Shown: one piece after another, positions 1 to 7,993 of the stretch | Numbering within the stretch: the stretch's first letter is position 1 | Layout: each line of letters starts with the position of its first letter | Assembly (NCBI GenBank): GCA_946480485.1 | Contig: CAMLJW010000056.1 | Location: 1-17,360 of the forward strand | Reading direction: 5' to 3' | Length of the DNA stretch: 17,360 nt | DNA from: an uncultured Streptomyces sp. | GTDB taxonomy: Bacteria; Actinomycetota; Actinomycetes; Streptomycetales; Streptomycetaceae | Translations under genes and position numbers: made by a program | Notes under the pieces: model-generated | The model's database searches: none | Seen by the model: the letters and a program-made list of their open reading frames with translations, nothing else | What the model was told of the DNA's origin: nothing

Positions 1-358
1 AGAAGGACAGCTGGAGCAAGGACAAGCCCAAGGGCGGCGTCCACGCCGGCGGCGGAGCCCTTGCCCTGAACACGGCCGGGGACAACGGCTACGGCAAGGA
101 CGAGGACGAGGACGAGCACGACAAGTCCAAGCACTCGGAATCCGACGAGGACAAGGAGAAGAAGGACAGCTGGAGCAAGGACAAGCCCAAGGGCGGCGTC
201 CACGCCGGCGGCGGAGCCCTTGCCCTGAACACGGCCGGGGACAACGGCTACGGCAAGGACGAGGACGAGGACGAGTCCAAGCACGGGAAGTACGACAAGG
301 AGAAGGACAGCTGGAGCAAGGACAAGCCCAAGGGCGGCGTCCACGCCGGCGGCGGCGG
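1..358 (+). repeat. Long in-frame direct repeats (159 bp, 141 bp, partial)
   Basis: The same sequence start (AGAAGGACAGCTGGAGCAAG) occurs at 1, 160 and 301. Unit 1 is 159 bp (53 codons), unit 2 is 141 bp (47 codons) and the third copy runs to about 358. The first ~113 bases of units 1 and 2 are identical at the nucleotide level. The units differ mainly in the length of the acidic linker. All periods are multiples of three, so copy-number change would keep the reading frame. The array may continue to the left of the window. Confidence 0.95.
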
Positions 359-473
359 CCTGGCTCAGTCAGGTAACAGCATGGCCGCAGGCTCCGTACT
401 GCTGCTCGGTGGCCTCGGGGCCGGCGTGTACATGCTGCGGCGCCGCAACGCGTCGGACGTCGGCGCGGTCTGA
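1..473 (+). CDS. Repeat-rich surface protein with sortase-like C-terminal tail (3' end only)
   Basis: Open at the window's left edge. The frame begins at base 3 and runs 156 residues to TGA at 471-473. What is visible is two long imperfect repeats plus a third partial copy. Each has a KDSWSKDKPKGGVHAGGG segment, then (A)LALNTAGDNGYG, then a very acidic/basic stretch of D, E, K and H that is probably disordered. The end reads LAQSG, then a hydrophobic segment (AAGSVLLLGGLGAGVYML), then RRRN and a short tail. This is the layout of a cell-wall sorting signal, with Ser where LAxTG or LPxTG motifs have Thr. The next gene is a sortase, which supports a role as an exported, wall-anchored protein. 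The N-terminus and any signal peptide lie outside the window. Function is unknown; anchoring by the neighbouring sortase is inference. Confidence 0.75.
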   Translation, partial: KDSWSKDKPKGGVHAGGGALALNTAGDNGYGKDEDEDEHDKSKHSESDEDKEKKDSWSKDKPKGGVHAGGGALALNTAGDNGYGKDEDEDESKHGKYDKEKDSWSKDKPKGGVHAGGGGLAQSGNSMAAGSVLLLGGLGAGVYMLRRRNASDVGAV

Positions 474-499
474 TCAGGTTCCTCGCCACTCGCTGCGCT

Positions 500-543
500 G
501 TCGCGGCCACCATCCCCCCTCGGAGGGCAACGGTGGCCGCGAC
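500..543 (+). terminator. Strong hairpin between surface protein and sortase genes
   Basis: A perfect 12-bp inverted repeat (GTCGCGGCCACC at 500-511, GGTGGCCGCGAC at 532-543) with a 20-nt loop starts 27 nt after the stop codon of the surface protein. The loop holds a smaller CCCTC/GAGGG stem. There is no T tract, which is common for Streptomyces terminators. It could end transcription of the upstream gene or only attenuate read-through into the sortase gene. Confidence 0.6.
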
Positions 544-599
544 CTGGCGTTTCGCCGGCTCCCTTGCCTCACCCCGCCGTTCACGAAAGGCACCGTCCC

Positions 600-1313
600 A
601 TGGTCGCCCCGCAGCCGCCCCAGCCCCAGTCCCAGCCCGCGTCCCGAACCGTTCGCCACGCTCTGCTGGCGCCCGCGGTAGCAGTGGGCCTGGGCGTTCT
701 ACTCATCCACAACTCGCTGGAGAGTCCCACAGATACCAAGCCGCAGAGCCGGCCCGCGGCGGTCGCCCCCGCAGTGCCCCGTGCGACTCCCACTGGCGCT
801 CGTACGACTGCCACGGCTACTGCGAATCCCACTGCAGGCAAGGCGCTGCCCCGTTCTGTGCCCCAGAAGCTGTCGATCCCCGAGATCGCTGTGGAGGCGC
901 CGTTCACCGGGCTGTCCATCGGCGCATCGGGACAGCTCAACGCACCACCCGCGGACGACGTCAATCTCGTCGGCTGGTTCCAGGGCGGGGCGTCGCCCGG
1001 CGAGCGCGGCTCGTCGATCGTCGTAGGCCATGTCGACACGAAGACCGGCCCGGCCGTGTTCTCGGGACTCCAAACACTCAAGCCCGGAAGCATGGTGAGG
1101 ATCACCCGTGCGGACGGCATCGTCGCGAGCTTCAAGGTCGACTCCATCGACACCTTCAGCAAGGCGGACTTCCCGAACGACCGTGTCTACGCCGACAACG
1201 CCTCCCCGGAGCTGCGCCTGATCACCTGCGGCGGCACCTACGACCAGAACGCCCAGGACTACAAGGACAACGTGGTCGTGTTCGCCCATCTCGACTCGGC
1301 CCAGCCCGCCTGA
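600..1313 (+). CDS. Class F-type sortase (cysteine transpeptidase)
   Basis: 237 aa from ATG 600. This start is chosen because GAAAGG (585-590) lies 9 nt upstream; a TTG at 564 in the same frame has no such site. Residues 1-17 are Pro/Gln-rich, followed by one hydrophobic membrane anchor (about 20-35), a Pro/Ala/Thr linker, and a sortase domain from about residue 85. The catalytic His is His144 in VVGHVDT and the catalytic Cys is Cys210 in LITCGG. Sortases cut a sorting motif in an exported protein and join it to the cell wall from the outer face of the membrane. The single N-terminal anchor and short domain match actinobacterial class F enzymes. The upstream neighbour ends in a sorting-like tail and is the likely substrate. 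No Arg follows Cys210, where sortases normally carry their third catalytic residue; Lys in YKDN is the only basic residue there. Confidence 0.88.
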   Translation: MVAPQPPQPQSQPASRTVRHALLAPAVAVGLGVLLIHNSLESPTDTKPQSRPAAVAPAVPRATPTGARTTATATANPTAGKALPRSVPQKLSIPEIAVEAPFTGLSIGASGQLNAPPADDVNLVGWFQGGASPGERGSSIVVGHVDTKTGPAVFSGLQTLKPGSMVRITRADGIVASFKVDSIDTFSKADFPNDRVYADNASPELRLITCGGTYDQNAQDYKDNVVVFAHLDSAQPA

Positions 1314-1330
1314 TACAGGCTTCGCACGCC

Positions 1331-1366
1331 CACAAGCACAAGCACAAGCACAAACACGAGCACGAG
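1331..1366 (+). repeat. Hexanucleotide tandem repeat (CACAAG)
   Basis: Six consecutive hexamers lie just after the sortase stop codon: CACAAG three times, CACAAA once, CACGAG twice. The 1314-1504 stretch otherwise shows only a weak GGCCCC/GGGGC inverted repeat around 1377-1406, a possible terminator, and the palindrome at 1457-1466. Confidence 0.85.
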
Positions 1367-1456
1367 CAGAGGAACAGGCCCCTTGCCCGGCCACCGGAAC
1401 CGGGGCTCTACGCGTCCGAAGACACGCCGCCGAATGGCGGATCGGGCACTCCCACC

Positions 1457-1466
1457 GGGTTAACCC
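1457..1466. promoter_or_regulatory. Palindrome GGGTTAACCC upstream of the beta-helix gene
   Basis: A perfect 10-bp palindrome centred about 43 bp before the ATG at 1505. If the gene is leaderless, this would lie near the -35 region or just upstream and could be a regulator binding site. No clear -35/-10 pair was recognised. The function is inference. Confidence 0.3.
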
Positions 1467-1504
1467 ATGTGGCGAAGGGAATTGAGTGACCATAGCATCA
1501 AAAT

Positions 1505-2563
1505 ATGACGAAACGCCAGATTACCTACCTTGTGTGCACCGCGGTCGTAGTCACCGCGGGGATGGGCGCCGCCCCGCCCACCGCTGTCCCCACGACACAC
1601 CGGGTGCGGCCGGGGGAATCCATTCAGCAAGCTGTGGACGCCGCGAAGCCGGGAGACACCGTTCTCCTCTCCGTCGGCACCTACCGTGAGAGCGTCCGGG
1701 TGACCACGTCCCGACTGACCCTGCGCGGGTCGGGACGTGGCACCGTGATCAAGCCGGGCGACGCGCGAGCCGGGAACAGTTGTGCTCAGGCCGGCAATGG
1801 GCTCTGCGTGGAGGGGACGGACGAGCATCCGGTCAACGGCACGACCGTCAACTCACTGACACTGTCCGGCTTCGCCAAGAACGGTCTGTGGGCGTCGCGG
1901 ACCGACAAGCTGACCGTCCGGCAGGTGACCGCCGAGGAGAACGGGCAGTGGGGCATCGCCCAGGAGAGGTCCACCCGCGGTGCGTTCCGGAACAACACAG
2001 CCAGGGACAACGGTGACGCGGGCCTGTTCCTCGCCAACACGACCAACACCGAGGCGGGAGCCACGGACACCCGGGAGATGGTGATCGAGGGGAACCAGCT
2101 GCTCGGGAACCGTATCGGCATCACGGTCAGACGCCTCAGACACCTCACCGTCGAGGCCAACCACATCACCGAGAACTGCGCAGGAGTGTTCGTCGTCGGT
2201 GACGAGTCGAAACCGCGGGCCGGTGCCCTCGCCGTGCGCGGCAACCACGTGCACAAGAACAACAAGTCCTGCCCGAAAACCGCCCGGCTGCCCTTCCTGC
2301 AGGGCTCCGGAATCGTCCTCACCGGTGCCGAGGAGACTCTGGTGACGCGGAACCTCGTCGAGGGCAATGTGGGCGCGTCCCCCCTGTCGGGCGGCATCGT
2401 GCTCTTCAAGAGTTTCGTGGGCGCCCTGAGCGAGAGAAACCTGGTCAGCAACAACTCGGTGCGGCGCAACAAGCCGGCGGATCTGGTCAACGGGGACACG
2501 GGAGGGGGCAACACGTTCCAAAAGAACGCGTGCGGGGTTTCCACGCCCGCGGGACTGTGCTGA
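1505..2563 (+). CDS. Secreted right-handed parallel beta-helix protein
   Basis: 352 aa. Residues 1-27 form a Sec-type signal peptide (MTKRQ, hydrophobic core, AxA-like end). About residues 33-60 (RVRPGESIQQAVDAAKPGDTV) match the usual entry into pectate-lyase/NosD-type beta-helix proteins. Rungs rich in Asn, Gly and Val follow to about residue 340, such as VIEGNQLLGNRIGITV and VRGNHVHKNN. Six Cys occur after the signal peptide and could form disulfides outside the cell. Such proteins bind or cut polysaccharides, but no catalytic residue can be named here. An in-frame stop at 1493-1495 makes ATG 1505 the only reasonable start. No Shine-Dalgarno sequence lies at normal distance; the nearest, GAAGGGA (1474-1480), is 24 nt away. 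The methyltransferase gene follows after 46 nt, so the two may be co-transcribed. Confidence 0.8.
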   Translation: MTKRQITYLVCTAVVVTAGMGAAPPTAVPTTHRVRPGESIQQAVDAAKPGDTVLLSVGTYRESVRVTTSRLTLRGSGRGTVIKPGDARAGNSCAQAGNGLCVEGTDEHPVNGTTVNSLTLSGFAKNGLWASRTDKLTVRQVTAEENGQWGIAQERSTRGAFRNNTARDNGDAGLFLANTTNTEAGATDTREMVIEGNQLLGNRIGITVRRLRHLTVEANHITENCAGVFVVGDESKPRAGALAVRGNHVHKNNKSCPKTARLPFLQGSGIVLTGAEETLVTRNLVEGNVGASPLSGGIVLFKSFVGALSERNLVSNNSVRRNKPADLVNGDTGGGNTFQKNACGVSTPAGLC

Positions 2564-2609
2564 CCAGGTCGGCCATGATCACTCCGGACCAAGAGAATGA
2601 AGGCCGTAC

Positions 2610-3638
2610 ATGACGACCATAAGCCCTGCCCCCCCGCCGTCCATGCGGCTGAGGGAGCTTGTATTCGGGGCGGCGTGCGCCGCCGCCGTACGCGCGGCCG
2701 CCCGGCTGGGCGTCGCCGACACCCTCGGGGACGCGCCCATGAGCGTGGAGGACCTCTCCGCCGCGGTGAAGACGGAGCCCCAGCCGCTGCGGCGGCTGCT
2801 CCGCTCGCTGTCCTGCTACGGGGTCTTCACCGAGAACCAGGACGGGACGTTCGCGCACACTGATATGTCGCGGCTGCTGCGCGAGGACGACCCGAACAGT
2901 CTGCGGCACATCTCCTTGTGGTGCACCGAGCCATGGACCTGGGACGCGTGGCCGAAGCTCGACGAGGCGGTGCGCTCCGGCAGGGATGTCGTCCAAGGTC
3001 TCTACGGCAAGGAGTTCTTCGACTACCTGCACGAAAACGCCCCGGAGTCGGCCCATATCTTTGGTCGGGCCATGACAACATCCAGTGAGCAGTCGGCGCG
3101 GGACGTCGCGGAACTCCTGGATCTGTCAGGGAGTTCGTCGATCGCAGACATCGGGGGCGGCCAGGGGCATGTGGTGGCGAGTCTGCTGGAGAAGCACCCG
3201 TCGATGCTGGGTACTCTGCTCGACCTGCCGCGTGTGGTGGAGAACGCCGATCCACGACTGCGGGCGGGCGGTTCACTCGCGGACCGGGTGCGCATCGTGC
3301 CCGGCGACTGCCGCGACGGCATCCCGGTCCAGGCCGATGTGTACGTCATCAAGAACATTCTGGAGTGGGACGACGACAGCACCAGCAGGACGCTGCGGAA
3401 CGTCATCGAGGCGGGCGGGCCCGGAGCGCGGGTCGTGGTCATCGAGAACCTCGTCGACCACACTCCCTCGATGAAGTTCACGACCGCCATGGACCTGCTG
3501 CTGCTCCTCAATGTCGGCGGGGCGAAGCACACCACACAGAGCATGGTCGGACGGCTGACCGACGCGGGTCTGGTCATCGGCGAGATCCGCCCGGTGAACA
3601 CGTACCTGCACGCCTTCGAATGCACCGTCCCCGGGTGA
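2610..3638 (+). CDS. SAM-dependent O-methyltransferase (Methyltransf_2 type)
   Basis: 342 aa. GAAGG (2599-2603) lies 6 nt before ATG 2610. Residues about 15-95 form the winged-helix dimerisation domain typical of small-molecule O-methyltransferases, ending in the substrate-side helices. The Rossmann SAM-binding motif is DIGGGQG at 180-186, with LDLPRVV and GDCRDGIP following as in the family. In most relatives the segment after the VIKNIL strand reads LHDWDD, where His is the catalytic base; here it reads ILEWDDD and the His is missing. Members of this family methylate phenolic hydroxyls of aromatic polyketides, and some (RdmB-like) have lost methylation for another reaction. The gene faces the pigment operon across a shared hairpin, so tailoring of the spore pigment is plausible. 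It is not part of the eight-gene whiE set, so this role is inference. Confidence 0.85.
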   Translation: MTTISPAPPPSMRLRELVFGAACAAAVRAAARLGVADTLGDAPMSVEDLSAAVKTEPQPLRRLLRSLSCYGVFTENQDGTFAHTDMSRLLREDDPNSLRHISLWCTEPWTWDAWPKLDEAVRSGRDVVQGLYGKEFFDYLHENAPESAHIFGRAMTTSSEQSARDVAELLDLSGSSSIADIGGGQGHVVASLLEKHPSMLGTLLDLPRVVENADPRLRAGGSLADRVRIVPGDCRDGIPVQADVYVIKNILEWDDDSTSRTLRNVIEAGGPGARVVVIENLVDHTPSMKFTTAMDLLLLLNVGGAKHTTQSMVGRLTDAGLVIGEIRPVNTYLHAFECTVPG

Positions 3639-3676
3639 CCCACCTGAACCGCTCGAGGATCGGGATGATCCTGAAA

Positions 3677-3723
3677 GCACTGATCGCCGGCCGCGCGAGA
3701 ACCGCGGAGCCGGCGATCAGTGC
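3677..3723. terminator. Bidirectional terminator between methyltransferase and pigment operon
   Basis: A perfect 15-bp inverted repeat (GCACTGATCGCCGGC at 3677-3691, GCCGGCGATCAGTGC at 3709-3723) has a 17-nt loop that can add an inner CGCG/CGCG stem. It lies between the converging ends of the methyltransferase (3638) and the cyclase (3745) and can act on both strands. Confidence 0.85.
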
Positions 3724-3744
3724 ATCAGTGCTCTCGGCCGAAGT

Positions 3745-4080
3745 TCAGATGGTGGTGGGGTCCCGCTCCCAGCGGTAGAAGCACTGCGCCATCGCGTCCT
3801 TCGGACCGCGCCAGGTCTCTGGGTCGTACGGACTGACGTAGGCGGACAACTTCTCGCTGATGTCCCGGAAGGCAGGGTGCCCGGCCACCTTGGCGATGGC
3901 GGGTCCGGGCTCCTGCTCGGATTCGACGAGGTGCATATACACATCACCGAACTGGAAGAGCCTGCGCCGGGTGACACCGACGAGATGCGGCAGTTCACCC
4001 CGGTCCGAGGCCTCGAACACCTTGGCGATGTCCTGGGCCGACCCCGGGACCATGCGGGCGACGATCAAAGCGTGGTGCAT
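3745..4080 (-). CDS. whiEVII: TcmI-family polyketide cyclase (WhiE ORFVII)
   Basis: 111 aa, the normal length for TcmI-type cyclases, which are small dimeric ferredoxin-like alpha/beta proteins. The sequence shows the family pattern: HALIVARMVPG at the start, VGVTRRRLFQFGDVYMHLVE in the middle, and an HPAF...YVSPYDPETW segment near the end. These enzymes close later rings of an aromatic polyketide in the cytoplasm. It is the last gene of the minus-strand operon, 19 nt after the aromatase stop; GAAGGA lies 6 nt before its ATG. Order and size match ORFVII of the S. coelicolor whiE locus. The ring closed cannot be read from sequence. Confidence 0.93.
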   Translation of the reverse strand: MHHALIVARMVPGSAQDIAKVFEASDRGELPHLVGVTRRRLFQFGDVYMHLVESEQEPGPAIAKVAGHPAFRDISEKLSAYVSPYDPETWRGPKDAMAQCFYRWERDPTTI

Positions 4081-4099
4081 CGGATGTCCTTCGTCATTC

Positions 4100-4838
<739 letters not shown>

Positions 4839-4853
4839 GCGGTTCCTCTCCTT

Positions 4854-4930
4854 CACTGCGGGCTGTCACAGCGGGCTGTCACTGCGAGCTGTCACTGCGG
4901 GCTGTCACTGCGGGGCTTCCACTGCGGGCT
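4854..4930. repeat. 13-bp tandem repeat between KS-beta and ACP genes
   Basis: The unit CACTGCGGGCTGT (+ strand; ACAGCCCGCAGTG as transcribed) starts at 4854, 4867, 4880, 4893 and 4906, with a degenerate sixth copy at 4920-4930. Differences between copies are single bases (CACAGC at 4867, CGAGCT at 4880, GGGGCTT in the fifth). It fills most of the gap 4839-4947 in the polycistronic message, just upstream of the ACP ribosome-binding site. The unit is not a multiple of three and is not translated in the assigned frames. Confidence 0.95.
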
Positions 4931-4947
4931 CCCCTACGGTTCTTTCG

Positions 4948-6198
4948 CTAGGCGGCGTGAGCGGCGCCGTGCCGTAGCACGAGCGCCGTGTTCGAGCCCA
5001 TGAGTCCCCGGCTGAGGACCAGCGCCGTGCGCAGCTCGGCGGGACGGGCGCGAGTGGTCACCAGGTCGAGGTCATGGCAGATGTCGAAGACGTTGGGGGT
5101 GGGCGGTATCAAGCCGTGTTCCATCGCGAGCACCGCCGCCACGGCGTCCAGCACGGGCGCCGCGCAGTAGGCCCGCCCGATGCCTGTCTTCGGTGCCGTG
5201 ACGGGTACGCGCCTGCTGTGTGCGGCAAGGGTGTCGGCGATCGCCAGCGCTTCGGCCTGGTCCGCCTCCGGTATGCCGAAGGCGTCGGCGAACACGACGT
5301 CGATCTCCTCGGGGGCGCAGTCGGCCTCCCTCAGGGCGCCGCGTATGGCCTGGACGAGTCCGTCCCGGGAACGCTCCCAGCGCGATGCGCCGGTGAACGT
5401 CGCGGCGTGACCCGCGATGGTGGCCCTGACGCGGGCGCCCCGGCCGCGGGCAACGGTCTCCTCCTCCACGACGAGCATCGCGCCGCCTTCGGCGGGCACG
5501 AATCCGCAGGCCCCGGCGACGAACGGGCGGTAGGCGCGGGCCGGGTCGTCGACGGTGCTGAGCTCCTGGTATCCAAGCTGGCAGACCATCGAATAGGGCG
5601 CGAGTGGCGCCTCTGCCGCGCCGGCCACGATCACGTCGGTGCCACGCCATACGGCCCGAGCCGCGTGTGCGAGGCCGTCCAGGCCGCCCGCCTCGTCGGC
5701 GGCGACGACGGAGCAGGGACCCTTGAACCCACGGCGGATGGATATCTGCCCGGTGCTGGCGGCGTAGAACCAGGCGATGGACTGGTACGGGCCGACGAAG
5801 CGGCTGCCCTGTCCCCACAGCCGTTGTAGCTCTCGCTGTCCGAACTCGCCGCCACCGGAGCCGGCGGCGGTGACCACGCCCGCACAGAACGGCGAGCCGC
5901 TGACGTCGGCCTGTCCGAGTTGGGCGTCGTCCAGCGCGAGGTCGGCCGCGGCCATCGCGAAGTGCGTGAACCGGTCGGTCTGGACGAGATACCGCTCCTC
6001 GATCAGTGACGACGGGTCGAATGCGTGGACCTCACCGGCGACACGCAGCGGCAGGTGGTCACATCCTTCGCGGGTGACCCGGTCGAGGACGCTGACGCCC
6101 TCCTGGATGGACTTCCAGAAGGTCTTTGTGCTCGTTCCGTTGGGCGCGACCACGCCGATTCCGGTGACTGCCGCGCGTCGGGCATGTGGTGGGCTCAT
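4948..6198 (-). CDS. whiEIV: Chain length factor, KS-beta (WhiE ORFIV)
   Basis: 416 aa from ATG 6198, which overlaps the KS-alpha stop by four bases (ATGA). GGGAGAAGAG just upstream can serve as ribosome site. The open frame extends further upstream, but that part is antisense-like sequence inside KS-alpha in another frame, not protein. The fold is a thiolase-type ketosynthase ([13 protein letters not shown] at the start, [14 protein letters not shown] at the end), but the active-site Cys is absent: the segment ADEAGGLDG aligns with TGCTSGLD and has Glu169 where KS-alpha has Cys169. The two catalytic His motifs are also lost. KS-beta pairs with KS-alpha, sets chain length and primes the chain. 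Most antibiotic KS-beta proteins have Gln at this place. Confidence 0.93.
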   Translation of the reverse strand: MSPPHARRAAVTGIGVVAPNGTSTKTFWKSIQEGVSVLDRVTREGCDHLPLRVAGEVHAFDPSSLIEERYLVQTDRFTHFAMAAADLALDDAQLGQADVSGSPFCAGVVTAAGSGGGEFGQRELQRLWGQGSRFVGPYQSIAWFYAASTGQISIRRGFKGPCSVVAADEAGGLDGLAHAARAVWRGTDVIVAGAAEAPLAPYSMVCQLGYQELSTVDDPARAYRPFVAGACGFVPAEGGAMLVVEEETVARGRGARVRATIAGHAATFTGASRWERSRDGLVQAIRGALREADCAPEEIDVVFADAFGIPEADQAEALAIADTLAAHSRRVPVTAPKTGIGRAYCAAPVLDAVAAVLAMEHGLIPPTPNVFDICHDLDLVTTRARPAELRTALVLSRGLMGSNTALVLRHGAAHAA

Positions 6199-7463
6199 CG
6201 TCTCTTCTCCCTCGGCCGGGTCAGAACCACTGCGGACTGGAAGCCACCGAATCCGCTGCCCACGGAGAGCACGCTGTCCAGCTTCCTGGCGCGTGCGACG
6301 CCTGGGACGTAGTCCAGGTCGCATTCGGGGTCGGGGGTCTCGTAATTGGCGGTCGGCGGTACGACCTGGTGGACCAGTGCCAGCACACATGCCACGACTT
6401 CGATCGCACCGATCGCCCCGAGCGAGTGACCCACCATGGATTTGATCGAGCTCATGGGCGTGTCGTAGGCGTGCGCGCCGAGTGATCGTTTCACCGCCGC
6501 CGTCTCGTGACGGTCGTTCTGCCGGGTGCCCGAGCCGTGCGCGTTGACGTAGTCGATCAACGAGCCGTCGAGCTGGGCGTGGGCGAGCGCGCTGTCGATC
6601 GCCTGGGCCATTTCCAGGCCCTCTCTGGTGAGACCGGTCATGTGGTGGGCGTTGCCGAACGTCGCGTAGCCGCTGATCTCGCAGTACACGTTCGCGCCGC
6701 GGGCCAGGGCGTGTTCCAGTTCTTCCAGGACGAGCACCGCTCCGCCCTCGCCCATGACGAATCCGTCGCGACGGGCGTCGAAGGGGCGGGAGGCGTGCGC
6801 GGGATCGTCGTTGTTCGGGGATGTCGCCTTGATCGCGTCGAAGCAGGCCATGGTGATCGGCGAGATCGGCGAGTCCGAGGCACCGGCGATACACACGTCG
6901 GCGCGGCCCTCCTCGACGGTGTGGAAGGCGTATCCGATGGCGTCGAGTCCCGATGTGCAGCCCGTGGAGACGGTTTGCACCGGGCCGCCGGCCCCGAAAC
7001 GCTCGGCGACCACCGAGGCCAGTGTGCTGGGAGAGAACGCGCGGTGCAGATGGGGGCCCGCCGCGCGGTGGTCCACGTCCCAGCGCTGCCCCCGTTCGCT
7101 GACCAGGACGTAGTCGTGCTCCAGACGGGTGGTGCCGCCGACCGCCGTTCCCAGGGAGACCCCGACGCGCCAGGGATTCTCCTGGCCGGGGTCCAGGCCG
7201 GCGTCCCGTACGGCTTCCTCGGCGGCGACCAGGGCGAACTGGATGTACCGGTCGGCACGTTCACTCGTTTCCGCGTCCAGGCCGTGGGCCGCCGAGTCGA
7301 AGTCGCACTCGGCGGCGATCCGGGAGCGTAGGTCCGACGGGTCGAAGAACGTGATACTCCGCGTCGCGGTGCGGCCATGGGCGAGAAGGTCCCAGAAGGC
7401 CGGCACGCCGATGCCGCCCGGTGCCACGACGCCTATGCCGGTGACCGCCACGCGCCGGGTCAT
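6195..7463 (-). CDS. whiEIII: Ketosynthase KS-alpha (WhiE ORFIII)
   Basis: 422 aa, the standard length. The catalytic triad is intact: Cys169 in [10 protein letters not shown], His309 in NAHGSGT and His346 in SMVGHSLGA. It performs decarboxylative Claisen condensations with malonyl-ACP, as a heterodimer with KS-beta, to build the polyketide chain. ATG 7463 overlaps the cupin stop (ATGA), and its stop overlaps the KS-beta start, so cupin, KS-alpha and KS-beta are translationally coupled. This holds the two KS subunits near 1:1. The whiE KS/KS-beta pair is known to make a dodecaketide (C24) chain; the same length is expected here but cannot be read from sequence. Confidence 0.97.
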   Translation of the reverse strand: MTRRVAVTGIGVVAPGGIGVPAFWDLLAHGRTATRSITFFDPSDLRSRIAAECDFDSAAHGLDAETSERADRYIQFALVAAEEAVRDAGLDPGQENPWRVGVSLGTAVGGTTRLEHDYVLVSERGQRWDVDHRAAGPHLHRAFSPSTLASVVAERFGAGGPVQTVSTGCTSGLDAIGYAFHTVEEGRADVCIAGASDSPISPITMACFDAIKATSPNNDDPAHASRPFDARRDGFVMGEGGAVLVLEELEHALARGANVYCEISGYATFGNAHHMTGLTREGLEMAQAIDSALAHAQLDGSLIDYVNAHGSGTRQNDRHETAAVKRSLGAHAYDTPMSSIKSMVGHSLGAIGAIEVVACVLALVHQVVPPTANYETPDPECDLDYVPGVARARKLDSVLSVGSGFGGFQSAVVLTRPREKRR

Positions 7464-7927
7464 GACCGGGCCTGACTTCGATCGGCCGTAAGGACCTCGC
7501 CCGCTGCGGCTGAGTCCGTGGCGCCGGTGGCCGCTACGGCGTCGGTCTCCTCCGTGTCGACATGCCCGAGCGGCGGACTCGGCGCCAGCGGGCCCAGATG
7601 GAAGACCAGGCGGGCTTCCATCTCACCGACGTTGCGGAAGCGGTGTCGCACATGGGCGGGAATCATGAGGCCCTGTTCGGGCCGGAGCGGGCATGGCTCG
7701 CCGTCCAGGTCCACCTCCAGCTCACCGCAGACCACGTACACGAATTCCTCTGAGTACGGGTGGTAGTGCTCGGCGATGCGATCGCCGGGCGCCACCAGGG
7801 CCACGCCCATGAAACCGCTGGTGGAGCCCACCGTGGTGGGGGTGAGCATGGCGCGCAGGTCACCTCCGCGCCTGCGGTTGGGCTCGATCTCGCTGAGATC
7901 AACGACTCTGGGCCGCTGCTTGATCAC
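7460..7927 (-). CDS. whiEII: Cupin-domain protein (WhiE ORFII)
   Basis: 155 aa from GTG 7927, with GGAGG 6 nt upstream. A single beta-barrel cupin spans about residues 38-112. Motif 1 is G48-x5-H54-x-H56-x4-E61-x6-G68, and motif 2 includes H95-x3-N99, so the four metal ligands His54, His56, Glu61 and His95 are all present. The last ~35 residues are an Ala/Thr/Glu-rich tail without structure. ORFII proteins are found in all whiE-type clusters; their exact step in pigment formation is not settled, and oxidation or ring modification is suggested for the family. It lies 66 nt after ORFI and overlaps KS-alpha by ATGA. Confidence 0.93.
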   Translation of the reverse strand: MIKQRPRVVDLSEIEPNRRRGGDLRAMLTPTTVGSTSGFMGVALVAPGDRIAEHYHPYSEEFVYVVCGELEVDLDGEPCPLRPEQGLMIPAHVRHRFRNVGEMEARLVFHLGPLAPSPPLGHVDTEETDAVAATGATDSAAAGEVLTADRSQARS

Positions 7928-7993
7928 GTCGTTCCTCCAGTTTGCTTGCGCCGTCGACGTCGGGGTGCGGCCGCCGCCGACCGCGTGCTCCGG

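Noticed and set aside
1331..1366. CRISPR-like or phage attachment repeat
   Set aside because: Units are only 6 bp, tandem and without spacers; there are no cas or integrase genes nearby.
533..1489. Frame overlapping the sortase that ends in a Lys-His repeat
   Set aside because: The sortase frame has catalytic motifs and a ribosome site; the overlapping frame is Arg/Pro-rich and its KHKH part is just the CACAAG repeat read through.
6199..6894. Upstream extension of the KS-beta frame, giving a 648-residue protein
   Set aside because: The extra part lies inside KS-alpha in another frame, is Arg/Pro-rich as expected of a GC-rich shadow, and the KS-beta family begins at ATG 6198 with ATGA coupling.
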